Positions 1 through 6,896 of a stretch of DNA of 9,139 nt are shown piece after piece (position 1 is the stretch's first letter; each line of letters begins with the position of its first letter). This stretch comes from Bacillota bacterium. GTDB taxonomy: Bacteria; Bacillota; Desulfitobacteriia; Desulfitobacteriales; Desulfitobacteriaceae. A model generated the notes under the pieces. It did not search any database. It saw only the letters and a list, made by a program, of their open reading frames with translations, and was not told where the DNA came from. Where the stretch lies: NCBI GenBank assembly GCA_021849995.1, contig JAJZSC010000088.1:1-9139 (forward strand), read 5' to 3'. The translations under genes and the position numbers were made by a program.

Positions 1-589
1 AGAATTCATACTTCTCTTCTGAGTCCATAGCCATAATTTCCCTAACGTTGCTAAAACGTTCATTCTTTTTACTACCAACATTTTTGGCAGTAAGCAAGTT
101 TAAGACATTGCCAGTTGGCTCACCCGGCTCATGACAGACCCGCACACCGCCAACGGTAATATTAGCATAAACAGGGTTGGGATAACGGCACTCCAAACAC
201 TTGGGAAGCAAAGAAAGCACGTGGGGATTCCTGTGATCTTTAACCTCTGCTTTATCGAGCATGCCACCACAAGGAACTCCGATCACGACTACCCTGTCTT
301 GATTAATTTGATTGTCTTGGATGAGGCGAATAATTCCACGGCTATCACACCCTTTAACAAAGACGGCGATTTTATCATCGCTGTCACGGTAGTCCAAAAG
401 ATAGCCAGTCAAATTATTGACTGCAAATTGGTCATAGTAAAGTCTATCTACCTCTTCCGCATTATTAAGGAAGACCGGAGGAGTCAGATACCAACGGCTG
501 CCTTTTGCCCAGCCGATTACGGTCTTCACTGTCCCCGATGATAACAACTCCCGTGCTGTATCCCGCATTTCCTTAATCAGCTGGTTCAT
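1..589 (-). CDS. FrhB-like iron-sulfur electron-transfer protein, N-terminal 196 residues (3' end outside window)
   Basis: I translated this by hand from the ATG at 589; the frame stays open to base 1, so the C-terminal part is missing. The visible part contains VKGCDSRGI (residues 79-86), IGVPCGGM (103-110) and a CLEC pair at 131-134 followed by NPV and ITVG. This pattern is typical of the 4Fe-4S proteins related to the beta subunit of F420-reducing hydrogenase (FrhB/FdhB) that accompany HdrA/MvhD genes in anaerobes. Family members usually continue into ferredoxin-type CxxCxxC clusters, which would lie beyond the window. The start is clear: AAGGAGG lies 4 nt upstream, and the ATG overlaps the stop codon of the preceding MvhD-type gene as ATGA, which suggests translational coupling. 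It is the last visible operon gene. Inferred role: cytoplasmic electron transfer, possibly to or from ferredoxin or another soluble carrier. The family is fairly sure; the partner and the presence of flavin are not. Confidence 0.8.
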   Translation of the reverse strand, partial: MNQLIKEMRDTARELLSSGTVKTVIGWAKGSRWYLTPPVFLNNAEEVDRLYYDQFAVNNLTGYLLDYRDSDDKIAVFVKGCDSRGIIRLIQDNQINQDRVVVIGVPCGGMLDKAEVKDHRNPHVLSLLPKCLECRYPNPVYANITVGGVRVCHEPGEPTGNVLNLLTAKNVGSKKNERFSNVREIMAMDSEEKYEF

Positions 590-1023
590 AGTTCCTCCTT
601 AAACTTCTGATTAGGTCCTAATGACCTGATGTCTTCGGCAACTTGGTTTAATAATTCTGCTAGATTGATCCCGTCATCAGAAGAATCCCAACTAATCTTC
701 AGCCTTTCTGGCTGAAGCCCCACAAACTCAAGTAACCCTTGCAGGATTTGATAACGTTGACGTGTATAACTGATATTAGCAAATTGAGGGCAAGAGTTGG
801 ATTTGCATCCTGTAACAAAGACCCCATCTGCTCCTTTATAAAAAGTCCGCAGCACAAACTGAGGACTCATTCTCCCAAGACAAGGAACACGTATCAGGCG
901 AAAATCAGTTGGATATTTGATTTGTTCCGACCCTATACCTTCATACTTTAACCTCTCGCAAACGAAACCCACAACCAGAGGATTCTGTTTTGACGGGGAA
1001 GACTCTAAAACGTGTTCTTTCAT
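586..1023 (-). CDS. MvhD-type [2Fe-2S] electron-transfer protein (hydrogenase iron-sulfur subunit family)
   Basis: This is a 145-residue protein with the full-length MvhD fold pattern: VGFVCERLKYEG (residues 18-29), the RLIRVPCLGR segment (42-51), the GADGVFVTGCKSNSCPQ stretch (64-80), then a helical region and an LGPN tail. MvhD passes electrons between a donor module and HdrA through a [2Fe-2S] cluster. Typical MvhD has five cysteines, including CCNWC or CNWC at the N-terminus. Here only four remain (C22, C48, C73, C78) and the second member of the N-terminal pair is replaced. Four could still hold a cluster. The ATG start is supported by GGAGGGAGG 7 nt upstream. The gene follows a 150-bp gap after the HdrA-like gene and overlaps the FrhB-like gene by 4 bp. 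Because the upstream 572-residue protein already contains an MvhD domain, this is a second copy in the same operon. Confidence 0.87.
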   Translation of the reverse strand: MKEHVLESSPSKQNPLVVGFVCERLKYEGIGSEQIKYPTDFRLIRVPCLGRMSPQFVLRTFYKGADGVFVTGCKSNSCPQFANISYTRQRYQILQGLLEFVGLQPERLKISWDSSDDGINLAELLNQVAEDIRSLGPNQKFKEEL

Positions 1024-1173
1024 CTATTACCCTCCCTCCATTAACTACTCCAGTGCCCGTTCTCCAATTTATATTGAAAGGAGTCTTCAAACTCCACAGT
1101 ATTTCAAAACTCAATCATAACAGAGCTTCAGTTTCTTGTTCTGACCCTCCTGCTGAAGCACTCGACCAGTTGT
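1024..1173 (-). other. 150-bp intra-operon gap with two small hairpins
   Basis: No gene is evident in this gap between the HdrA-like and MvhD-type genes, although gaps elsewhere in the downstream part of the operon are short. Two inverted repeats are visible. GCTTCAG (1125-1131) pairs with CTGAAGC (1153-1159) around a 21-nt loop that contains an orphan AGGAGGG. GGAGT (1080-1084) pairs with ACTCC (1091-1095) and on the minus strand is followed by CTTTC, too weak to be a confident terminator. They could shape mRNA processing or the relative expression of the last genes. No convincing promoter was seen. This is a description of structure only; function is unknown. Confidence 0.35.
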
Positions 1174-2892
1174 TTAGCCTTCTTTAAAAGGATTTGGCCC
1201 TAAGTCACGAAGGGTAGTTATATAGGAAGAAAAGTATTGTTCCACTCCAGCTAGCTCTAAATCTCGCACTCCGTTGACCTTTTTGTTTTCCCTTAAAAGG
1301 GCAGATTGAGTCAAAATTTCCCAAGTCGCGGCATCGGTAGCCAGGGTTGGTGATTCCGGCCAAAGGATTGCCTTTTCAAGAAGGTCAGCAAAGGCACAAT
1401 AGCTCAAATCTAATCCGATCTCTTTTTGAAAAGCTTCAAAGCGTGAGCCAAAGAAGCTTTTACCACAAGCCCCAACCACGGCACGCAGAGCTGCGTGACT
1501 ACCCTGTTTCGCTAAATTCCGCCAGGCATCCGGGGTACAAAGCTGGCTAACCTCGATCACGTGTCTAAATCCCTGCTTGTCTAAATTATCTTTCATAGAT
1601 TGGAAATTAATAACTTCGCTTAATTTACCTTGGCAATTACACAAAACGACCATCTCATTAGGAACAGGATTTACTGTATCAGAGCATGCCGCATCCAAGG
1701 AATCCAACAATTGGGCCTCAGTCAAAGCGTAAGTTTGACAGGCACCCGATGGGCACGCAACTGTGCATATACCACACGCCCTGCAAGCTAACGGATCCCG
1801 TTCCGCAATAATCCTCTTCGCTCCCCTTACTGCTTTCACCTCAGGAATTACGGCGTTATAAGGGCACACTTCCTTACAGGTTAAACATCCATTACAGATA
1901 TTCCGGTCAACATCCATTCCATCACTGCTCGCTTCGGGCCAGCCAATATAGTTGACCCGTTCTACTTCAAACATCATTCGTTCCAAAGTTTCTTTCAAAT
2001 TTTCCAACCTGCGCTTGGTTAATTGATCCCCGCGCCGCTGTTGGCAAGGCCCATGTTCACATCCTAAAAGAACAACACTATCCACTCCGGCCGATAAGGC
2101 ATCACTAATTAACGCAGTGTTCACTGCTCCCATGCAGGGAACTTTAATAATGCGCATATTTTGGGGCAGCTGCATCCCCAAGGCAACTTTTTCCTGCAAG
2201 GCCGGATAAGTCAGCGGTTCACAACAAAAAGCCAACACGGTTGGCTCTTCGCTGCCGTCTCCTTTCAAAGCACGAATCTCACTGCTTAACTCTTCAATTC
2301 TTAAGTCCGGCAATGATATGACCTGCAACGGACAACTCCCGACGCAGATTCCGCATCGTTGGCACAGTTCCGGATTAGCACAGGGATAACCTTCCTCATC
2401 CAAACTATAAGCATCAACCGGGCACTCTTCCATACAACGCTTACATTTGTCACAGCGGAGACGGTTAACCACCGCACCTTTGGCCGACCAGTTGCCTACA
2501 TCCTTTACTTGTCTGACCCTGGCCACAGCCATCTTAATCATATCTGCAGCCGCTTCAGTTGCCCTGGGCCGGGGAGAGGGCCAAAAGACCCACTCCCGTA
2601 CAGGTACAATAGAACATAACTGAGATTTAATATTTAAGGCTGGAAGTTGGGATTCAAGCAGATTTTGCAATGATTCGGCAGCGCATGCAGCTACAACCAG
2701 TCCACTATCCTCACCAACTTGGACCAATTGATTAAGCTTTTTCATTCCTTCTTGTGAACAAAGGTGGTCCAGTACGTGCACTTTAGCGATGCGCTTATTC
2801 TTTTCCAATTGCTTTGTCAAACGCTCTATCTCAAATTCCCCTGATACAGAGCCTTGACATCGGCAAATCAAGACTTCTACCGAACTAGGCAT
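1174..2892 (-). CDS. HdrA/MvhD-like multi-cluster iron-sulfur protein without the HdrA FAD domain
   Basis: The 572 residues read as five blocks. (1) Residues 5-130 resemble the HdrA N-terminal domain: CRC at 10-12, C45, AAC70, C93, then the ATEAAADMIKMAVARVR helix. (2) Two 4Fe-4S motifs, C147/150/153/157 and C177/180/183/187. (3) An MvhD-type domain, AFCCEP (C223/224), VPCMG (C253), LLGCEHGPC (C278/C283). (4) Two more 4Fe-4S motifs, C333/336/339/343 and C370/373/376/380. (5) Residues 413-530 repeat the first domain: CNC at 418-420, C452, C476, C499. The end is LGPNPF, as in MvhD. No GxGxxG FAD-binding fold is present, unlike HdrA or QmoA/QmoB, so flavin-based bifurcation in this subunit is unlikely. 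Inferred role: a cytoplasmic electron wire between the AprBA-like enzyme and the MvhD-like and FrhB-like partners. The ATG start has GGGAGG 8 nt upstream. The domain reading is strong; the function is inferred. Confidence 0.87.
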   Translation of the reverse strand: MPSSVEVLICRCQGSVSGEFEIERLTKQLEKNKRIAKVHVLDHLCSQEGMKKLNQLVQVGEDSGLVVAACAAESLQNLLESQLPALNIKSQLCSIVPVREWVFWPSPRPRATEAAADMIKMAVARVRQVKDVGNWSAKGAVVNRLRCDKCKRCMEECPVDAYSLDEEGYPCANPELCQRCGICVGSCPLQVISLPDLRIEELSSEIRALKGDGSEEPTVLAFCCEPLTYPALQEKVALGMQLPQNMRIIKVPCMGAVNTALISDALSAGVDSVVLLGCEHGPCQQRRGDQLTKRRLENLKETLERMMFEVERVNYIGWPEASSDGMDVDRNICNGCLTCKEVCPYNAVIPEVKAVRGAKRIIAERDPLACRACGICTVACPSGACQTYALTEAQLLDSLDAACSDTVNPVPNEMVVLCNCQGKLSEVINFQSMKDNLDKQGFRHVIEVSQLCTPDAWRNLAKQGSHAALRAVVGACGKSFFGSRFEAFQKEIGLDLSYCAFADLLEKAILWPESPTLATDAATWEILTQSALLRENKKVNGVRDLELAGVEQYFSSYITTLRDLGPNPFKEG

Positions 2893-2952
2893 AATACTTT
2901 CCTCCCAGTTTGCTGTTATTTTTAGTCTCTAGAGGTACATTCGCACCTCCTC
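2893..2952 (-). promoter_or_regulatory. Spacer with a strong SD before a three-codon minimal ORF, upstream of the HdrA-like gene
   Basis: Between the AprB-like and HdrA-like genes, AGGAGG (2946-2951) stands 5 nt before ATG (2940), which opens ATG-TAC-CTC-TAG and ends at 2929. The true SD of the HdrA-like gene (GGGAGG) follows separately. The minimal ORF may be a leftover start region or may modulate ribosome loading; it could equally be chance. No promoter is evident. Confidence 0.25.
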
Positions 2953-3288
2953 TTAATCCTCATCCTCTTCCTCATTGCGATTCTTGACAATGAAACGCTC
3001 AACCTTGCCATTGATATCCACACAAGTCCAGGTAATGCGATTGGTTCCCATCATGGGAATCAGCTTAGCAGGATGATAACCGATTTGGTAAGGCATTCGT
3101 GTCTCGATAGCCCCCTGGGGGCAAACCTTGGTACAGGACATACAATCCCAGCAGTCTCTCAAATCCCGGCAAATGGCTTTGCCCTCCGACCCCAGAGTCA
3201 TCAAATTACCTGGGCAGACCTGTTCACATAAAGGCTCATGTTCAGCCTTGCATCCATCACATTTATTTAATAATACTTTTGGTGGCAT
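2953..3288 (-). CDS. aprB: AprB-like ferredoxin subunit (adenylylsulfate reductase beta family), short form
   Basis: This 111-residue protein has two 4Fe-4S clusters in the AprB pattern. Cluster one is NKCDGCKA with C10, C13, then C21 and C25 after the AprB-specific insertion, followed by NLMTL. Cluster two is DCWDCMSCTKVCPQGAI with C46, C49, C52 and C56. The tryptophan in CWDC matches the AprB tryptophan thought to relay electrons to the flavin. The stretch GTNRITWTCVDINGKVERF corresponds to the small beta-sheet segment of AprB. Canonical AprB (about 145-150 residues) then has a long C-terminal tail that wraps AprA; here it is replaced by a short acidic end, EEEDED. An SD of GAGGAG lies about 9 nt before the ATG. 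The gene begins 22 bp after the AprA-like gene. The order A then B is the reverse of the usual aprB-aprA. Family assignment is firm; APS as substrate is not proven. Confidence 0.88.
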   Translation of the reverse strand: MPPKVLLNKCDGCKAEHEPLCEQVCPGNLMTLGSEGKAICRDLRDCWDCMSCTKVCPQGAIETRMPYQIGYHPAKLIPMMGTNRITWTCVDINGKVERFIVKNRNEEEDED

Positions 3289-3310
3289 AATTGAATCTCC
3301 TCTCTTTCTC

Positions 3311-5062
3311 TTACAAGGTTGGCTTCATCCGGTCGCCGGGAAGAATCTGCTCGTAAGGCCTGGTAAAGACCTCAACTTCTCCTGTTTCAGGATTAACTCT
3401 GGAGTTAACGAAGCAATCCAGGGTTGGGTCAATCTCCGGATAGTCCATGCGAGTCTGCCAGCCGGGCCAACGGGTTTCGCGGCGGAATTTGAGATGGTGG
3501 ATCAAGACCTCAGCTACATCCAGACGGTCAATCACCTCATGGGCCAGCATTAATTCGTGCAGGTCTTTAGCATAGAGATATTTAACCTGTTCTCTCATCA
3601 TCCGGATATGACGCAAGGCATTATCTAAGCGTTCTTCATTCAAGCGGTAAAATTGATGTACCCCGCCGGCATATTCGTCCATAATACGCTGCATCTTCTC
3701 TTCCATCCAGTGTGGGAGTACTCCATCAGAATCGCTAAACAACGGAGCAAAGACGCGAGCTTTTTCAGTTTCAATCTGGGCACTTAAATCGGCATCGATG
3801 CTGTCAATTCCAGCGATATACTTGATAGCTCCCCGGGCAGACAACATCCCTTCTGCACAACAGCCTCCGACAAATTTGTTAGGAACCCCTCCGGCAACGT
3901 CTCCGCAGGCAAATAAGCCAGGCACTGTGGTCTGCCAGTCAGTGTCAACCCAATAACCACTGGCTGTATGTCCGCCAACAATATATGGATCGCTTCCATA
4001 TACTTCAATCGGCTCTTTGCTGATATCCTGACCATTGGCAGCCAAGAAGAGGACAAAGGAAGGCCTTTCATTCAGGTAATCCGTTTTCAATTCTTTAATT
4101 TGAGCTGGGGTCATTTGACGAGTATCTACATAAATAGGTCCTCGACCGGCCAGAATTTCTTCCATGGGAGCACTGGCACGGATATAACGTGGAGCTTTGT
4201 CACCGCCAAACTCTTTATACCTTTCGGCCAGAATTTTTTCTCCTTTGGCATTGATCATCGGGGTTTTATAGCAAACAGAAATTGTATCAATCGGGCCGTT
4301 GAAGTCTTTTGTCCGGACAGCCGACCAGCGCATTTCGAACGTGGTCATCTCGGCACCTTTGCGGATACCCAAGGCATAGCCTGATCCGACATCAAACGGA
4401 CAATACCAGATTTGGTGATGACAATCGTTACCGTCATTGGTATATGGCTTATAAATACCGCCTGCGCCACCTGCAGCCATAATGGTTGCTTTAGCCTTGA
4501 CAACATAGAACTTGCCGTCACGAACACCAAATCCCATCGCGCCGACTACCTTTTCTCCGTCATACAGATAACCGGTGGCCACAACCCTGTTAATGATTTC
4601 TACACCCATCTCCCGAGTTTTTTCGGCCAAGATAGGTTTCATTTCCGACCCCTGGATGGCAATATCCCATTGGCCCCTGAATTTGTAAGACCCGTCTTCA
4701 TTTTTCTTGATCGGCAAACCCCAACGTTCCCACTCTTCAATTGGCTCGTTTAAGTTTTTGGAGATTTCCAAAGCCAGATCTTCCCGTAAAATTCCGCCAG
4801 CCTGGGAACGGCTCCAGCGCACGAGGTCTTCCGGAGTTTTTCCTTCCGGGATGTAAGTGTTAATTGCATCCATACCACCAGCCAAACAACCACTGCGGTC
4901 AATATTGGCTTTTTCCATGATGGTCACTTTTAAATCCGGGTTAATCTTTTTAGCCTCAATAGCGGCAAAACACCCGGCATTCCCACCACCGATAACTAAT
5001 ATATCCGTTTCCAGCTGCACTTCCTGGACTGATTGAAGGGCCTGAGGGATAGAGTTGCTCAT
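3311..5062 (-). CDS. aprA: AprA-like FAD enzyme subunit (adenylylsulfate reductase alpha / fumarate reductase superfamily)
   Basis: This is the likely catalytic flavoprotein, 583 residues. The FAD Rossmann motif is IGGGNAGCFAA (24-34), followed by MEKANIDRSG (49-58) and AINTY (66-70). ACGDVAGGVPNKFVGG (385-400) closes the FAD site. The C-terminal segment CFVNSRVNPETGEVEVF (550-566), with RWPGW before it and PYEQILP after it, is characteristic of AprA and separates it from ordinary fumarate reductases. The arginines in EMRWSAVRTKDFNGP (243-257) and the histidine in VGGHTASG (362-369) align, from memory, with AprA substrate-site residues. The YP-x-WN-x-G stretch of AprA reads YCPFDVG here, replacing Trp by Phe. 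Canonical AprA is about 610-670 residues, so this is a compact form. AprA reduces APS to sulfite and AMP, but no sat gene is visible, so another substrate is possible. ATG start with AAGGAGG 8 nt upstream; no signal peptide, so cytoplasmic. Confidence 0.88.
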   Translation of the reverse strand: MSNSIPQALQSVQEVQLETDILVIGGGNAGCFAAIEAKKINPDLKVTIMEKANIDRSGCLAGGMDAINTYIPEGKTPEDLVRWSRSQAGGILREDLALEISKNLNEPIEEWERWGLPIKKNEDGSYKFRGQWDIAIQGSEMKPILAEKTREMGVEIINRVVATGYLYDGEKVVGAMGFGVRDGKFYVVKAKATIMAAGGAGGIYKPYTNDGNDCHHQIWYCPFDVGSGYALGIRKGAEMTTFEMRWSAVRTKDFNGPIDTISVCYKTPMINAKGEKILAERYKEFGGDKAPRYIRASAPMEEILAGRGPIYVDTRQMTPAQIKELKTDYLNERPSFVLFLAANGQDISKEPIEVYGSDPYIVGGHTASGYWVDTDWQTTVPGLFACGDVAGGVPNKFVGGCCAEGMLSARGAIKYIAGIDSIDADLSAQIETEKARVFAPLFSDSDGVLPHWMEEKMQRIMDEYAGGVHQFYRLNEERLDNALRHIRMMREQVKYLYAKDLHELMLAHEVIDRLDVAEVLIHHLKFRRETRWPGWQTRMDYPEIDPTLDCFVNSRVNPETGEVEVFTRPYEQILPGDRMKPTL

Positions 5063-5207
5063 GTTAAAATCCTCCTTATACGTAAGCTTGTAATCTTAAA
5101 GCCATTTGTTTAATATACTTTGAAACTTTTATACAAGTTTGAAATAATTAAAAAGTAAAAAGGTATTCTAAGAAATCTCTCGTTCAAAAATTATATCTGG
5201 CTAATTA
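5063..5207 (-). promoter_or_regulatory. Gap between permease and AprA-like gene; possible weak internal promoter
   Basis: This is 145 bp of AT-rich sequence with no terminator, so read-through from the permease promoter is expected. On the minus strand a -10-like TATATT (5117-5112) lies 16 nt after a poor -35 (AACTTG). The arms AAACTT/AAGTTT form a 6-bp inverted repeat just upstream (5128-5145 region). No TGTC-N8-GACA operator of the type found near 6818 is present. If a promoter exists here it would give extra expression of the enzyme genes relative to the permease. Confidence 0.3.
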
Positions 5208-6716
5208 TTAACGCGGAATCCACATCGGATATCCGGCGAAGGCCCACCAAGGGACCATAATAAATGCTATATAAAGGATAGCCATTATAGTAAGGGGAGT
5301 ACCGGCTTTGATGAAATCAGTGAAGGTAAACTCATCTGAAGCGTAGGCAATCAAACAGGCCGTTACTTCCATGGGAAGAATCAATGCATAAGTATCCACA
5401 TTCAAGACAGCTAAAGTAAAAGCTACCGAGTTTAACTTCAAAAGGGGTGCCATTGCGTATACAATTGGAGCCATGAGAGTTACCGCTCCGACATTACTGA
5501 TAATTCCTAAACGCAAGACTTGAACCAGAACCATCACGAAAATTGTCATTCCGAGCCAACCCCAGGCGGGAACCACGTTAACCATTTGCTTGGCCAGGAA
5601 TTCGTCAAGGCCTGATTTGGAGAAAGCAGTTACAAGTGAGAGTGCGCCTGCTAACAAGAGCCAGGTTCCCCAGATTGTTTTTTGCTGAACTTGTTTCCAG
5701 TCCAAAGGTAAAAGACCCGGTATGAAGATAATCGATACAGCGATCAAAGTGATAACACCTGACTGGATTTTATGGAAGCTTCCGGTAGCCCAAAGGGTCA
5801 CGGCTAATAAGAAGCAAGCGAGCACTGTCCATTCCGTCCCAGACATTTTCCCAAGTTTGCGGTTTTCTTCTTGGATTTTCTCTGTCCCTCCGGCAATAGC
5901 AACATTTTTCAGCTTAAAATGCTTGACCACCCACCACCACATCAAGGGGAAGAGTCCCAGTAATGGCCAGTGCAGCCAGAGCCAACTGCCCCAGGTAATC
6001 CCGGCATTGGCTTTGCTGTTTAACAAGCCGGACATAATCACGTTAGGCATGTGCCCGGTCAGGAATACTGGAGCTGCGAAAACTGAACCAAACCCAATTC
6101 CAGCCATAGCCAGAGCTTTGCGTGCTCTTTTTTGCTCCGGTGTATCCCCGAGCAATTTATTCACACCTTGGACTATCGGCAGATACATACCTGCCCTGGC
6201 AACTGTTGCTGGCACCAACAGAGCACTAATAACGTGGGCTATAAAGAAACCGTTCAGTAAGCTTGCAACTTTGGGTTTAACCCTGGAGATAATAGTTATC
6301 GCAATCCGCTTATCAACTCCGGTCACCTGCATGACTGCTGCCAGAATAAAAGCACCTAAACTCAAGAATGCCTCATTCCCTGTAAAACCACTAAAAGCAT
6401 CAGCAGGCTTCGGCAGGGCACCGGTCAGAATAAGAAGAACGGGAATCATAAGTCCCGAAACACTCTTCGGCAAAGCGTCAGTGATCCAAATCACCATGAC
6501 CCAGGCAGTAATTGCCATTACTGCCCTGGCAGCAGAGGAAAATTCCTTTGTAGTGGGTAAGAACTGAAGGAGAGCAAAAAATACAATCCAGGCTGCTATA
6601 AATCCTAACATAGCTGTACGGGGTTTTAAGCCAGCTGCTTGTGCATTTTGAATAAACCAGGATTTTTCTTTCTTTTCACTTGGCAATTCGTTTTTGTCTT
6701 GTAACGCTGTAGCCAA
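5208..6716 (-). CDS. DASS/SLC13-family anion permease
   Basis: This is a polytopic membrane protein of the divalent anion:Na+ symporter family, 502 residues from the chosen start. A hydrophilic, Lys/Glu-rich N-terminus (about 45 residues) is followed by repeated hydrophobic segments, starting at GFIAAWIVFFALLQF and ending at ILYIAFIMVPWWAF. Family marks are the LVPATVARAG loop, TGHMPNVIMSG, and IISNVGAVTLMAPI near the C-terminal hairpin, where SNV corresponds to the second SNT motif. The first SNT motif is diverged (ATV). Family members move sulfate, di- and tricarboxylates or other organic anions; the substrate cannot be read from sequence. I chose TTG at 6716 because AGGAGGTG lies 9 nt upstream. 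The frame is open to an ATG at 6800, but that codon lies upstream of the predicted transcription start and has no SD. It is the first operon gene, so it probably supplies the substrate of the AprBA-like enzyme. Confidence 0.87.
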   Translation of the reverse strand: MATALQDKNELPSEKKEKSWFIQNAQAAGLKPRTAMLGFIAAWIVFFALLQFLPTTKEFSSAARAVMAITAWVMVIWITDALPKSVSGLMIPVLLILTGALPKPADAFSGFTGNEAFLSLGAFILAAVMQVTGVDKRIAITIISRVKPKVASLLNGFFIAHVISALLVPATVARAGMYLPIVQGVNKLLGDTPEQKRARKALAMAGIGFGSVFAAPVFLTGHMPNVIMSGLLNSKANAGITWGSWLWLHWPLLGLFPLMWWWVVKHFKLKNVAIAGGTEKIQEENRKLGKMSGTEWTVLACFLLAVTLWATGSFHKIQSGVITLIAVSIIFIPGLLPLDWKQVQQKTIWGTWLLLAGALSLVTAFSKSGLDEFLAKQMVNVVPAWGWLGMTIFVMVLVQVLRLGIISNVGAVTLMAPIVYAMAPLLKLNSVAFTLAVLNVDTYALILPMEVTACLIAYASDEFTFTDFIKAGTPLTIMAILYIAFIMVPWWAFAGYPMWIPR

Positions 6717-6723
6717 AAAAACA

Positions 6724-6731
6724 CACCTCCT
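6724..6731 (-). promoter_or_regulatory. Ribosome binding site AGGAGGTG deciding the TTG start of the permease
   Basis: This is a near-perfect anti-16S match. It places initiation at the TTG of 6716-6714, 9 nt downstream of AGGAGG, rather than at ATG 6800. Confidence 0.8.
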
Positions 6732-6742
6732 ATAGATATTAC

Positions 6743-6773
6743 CTGACTCTGCCTGCCCGGGCATTAGGGTCAG
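6743..6773 (-). promoter_or_regulatory. Inverted repeat in the permease 5' leader
   Basis: CTGAC (minus strand 6773-6769) pairs with GTCAG (6747-6743). The enclosed segment contains the self-complementary GCCCGGGC (6755-6762). It lies in the predicted 68-nt leader, 12 nt before the SD and with no T-run, so it is not a terminator. It could stabilise the mRNA or be chance. Confidence 0.35.
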
Positions 6774-6783
6774 ACTTTGTTTA

Positions 6784-6833
6784 CATGGCGATTGTAACAT
6801 GTGATAACATGCACGTATGTCGTGTAATAGACA
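6784..6833 (-). promoter_or_regulatory. Class II CRP/FNR-type promoter of the permease-Apr operon
   Basis: Read on the minus strand, the operator TGTCTATTACACGACA (6833-6818) is a perfect 4-bp-armed dyad (TGTC-N8-GACA). After 21 nt comes the -10 box TACAAT (6796-6791; five of six to consensus), giving a predicted start at G6784. The operator centre is then at -41.5, the classic position at which a CRP-family protein contacts RNA polymerase. No good -35 exists (CATACG at 17-nt spacing), as expected for an activator-dependent promoter. The same geometry is found on the opposite strand 79 bp away. The regulator encoded at 7117-7806 is the obvious candidate activator, but this is inferred. Confidence 0.65.
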
Positions 6834-6896
6834 TTGTGAAAAAATTTATAATTAAGTTTTATATTCTTTATAAGATTTTTTTATAATTTACAGTTA

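Noticed and set aside
131..541. 136-codon open frame on the plus strand
   Set aside because: It is antisense to the FrhB-like gene, whose minus-strand translation carries clear motifs and a coupled start.
1080..1095. GGAGT/ACTCC hairpin as an intra-operon terminator
   Set aside because: The stem is only 5 bp and the following tract is CTTTC, too weak to terminate reliably.
2929..2940. Three-codon ORF ATG-TAC-CTC-TAG as a regulatory peptide
   Set aside because: The SD is good but the ORF is too short to judge; it may be chance next to purine-rich spacer sequence. It is kept only as a low-confidence note.
5722..6567. 281-codon open frame on the plus strand
   Set aside because: It lies wholly antisense to the DASS permease, has no SD, and the product is Pro/Ile/Ala-rich without a recognisable domain. 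It is a shadow of the real gene.
6717..6800. Permease starting at ATG 6800 (28 extra residues)
   Set aside because: No SD precedes 6800, the predicted transcript starts near 6784, and AGGAGGTG sits correctly for TTG 6716.
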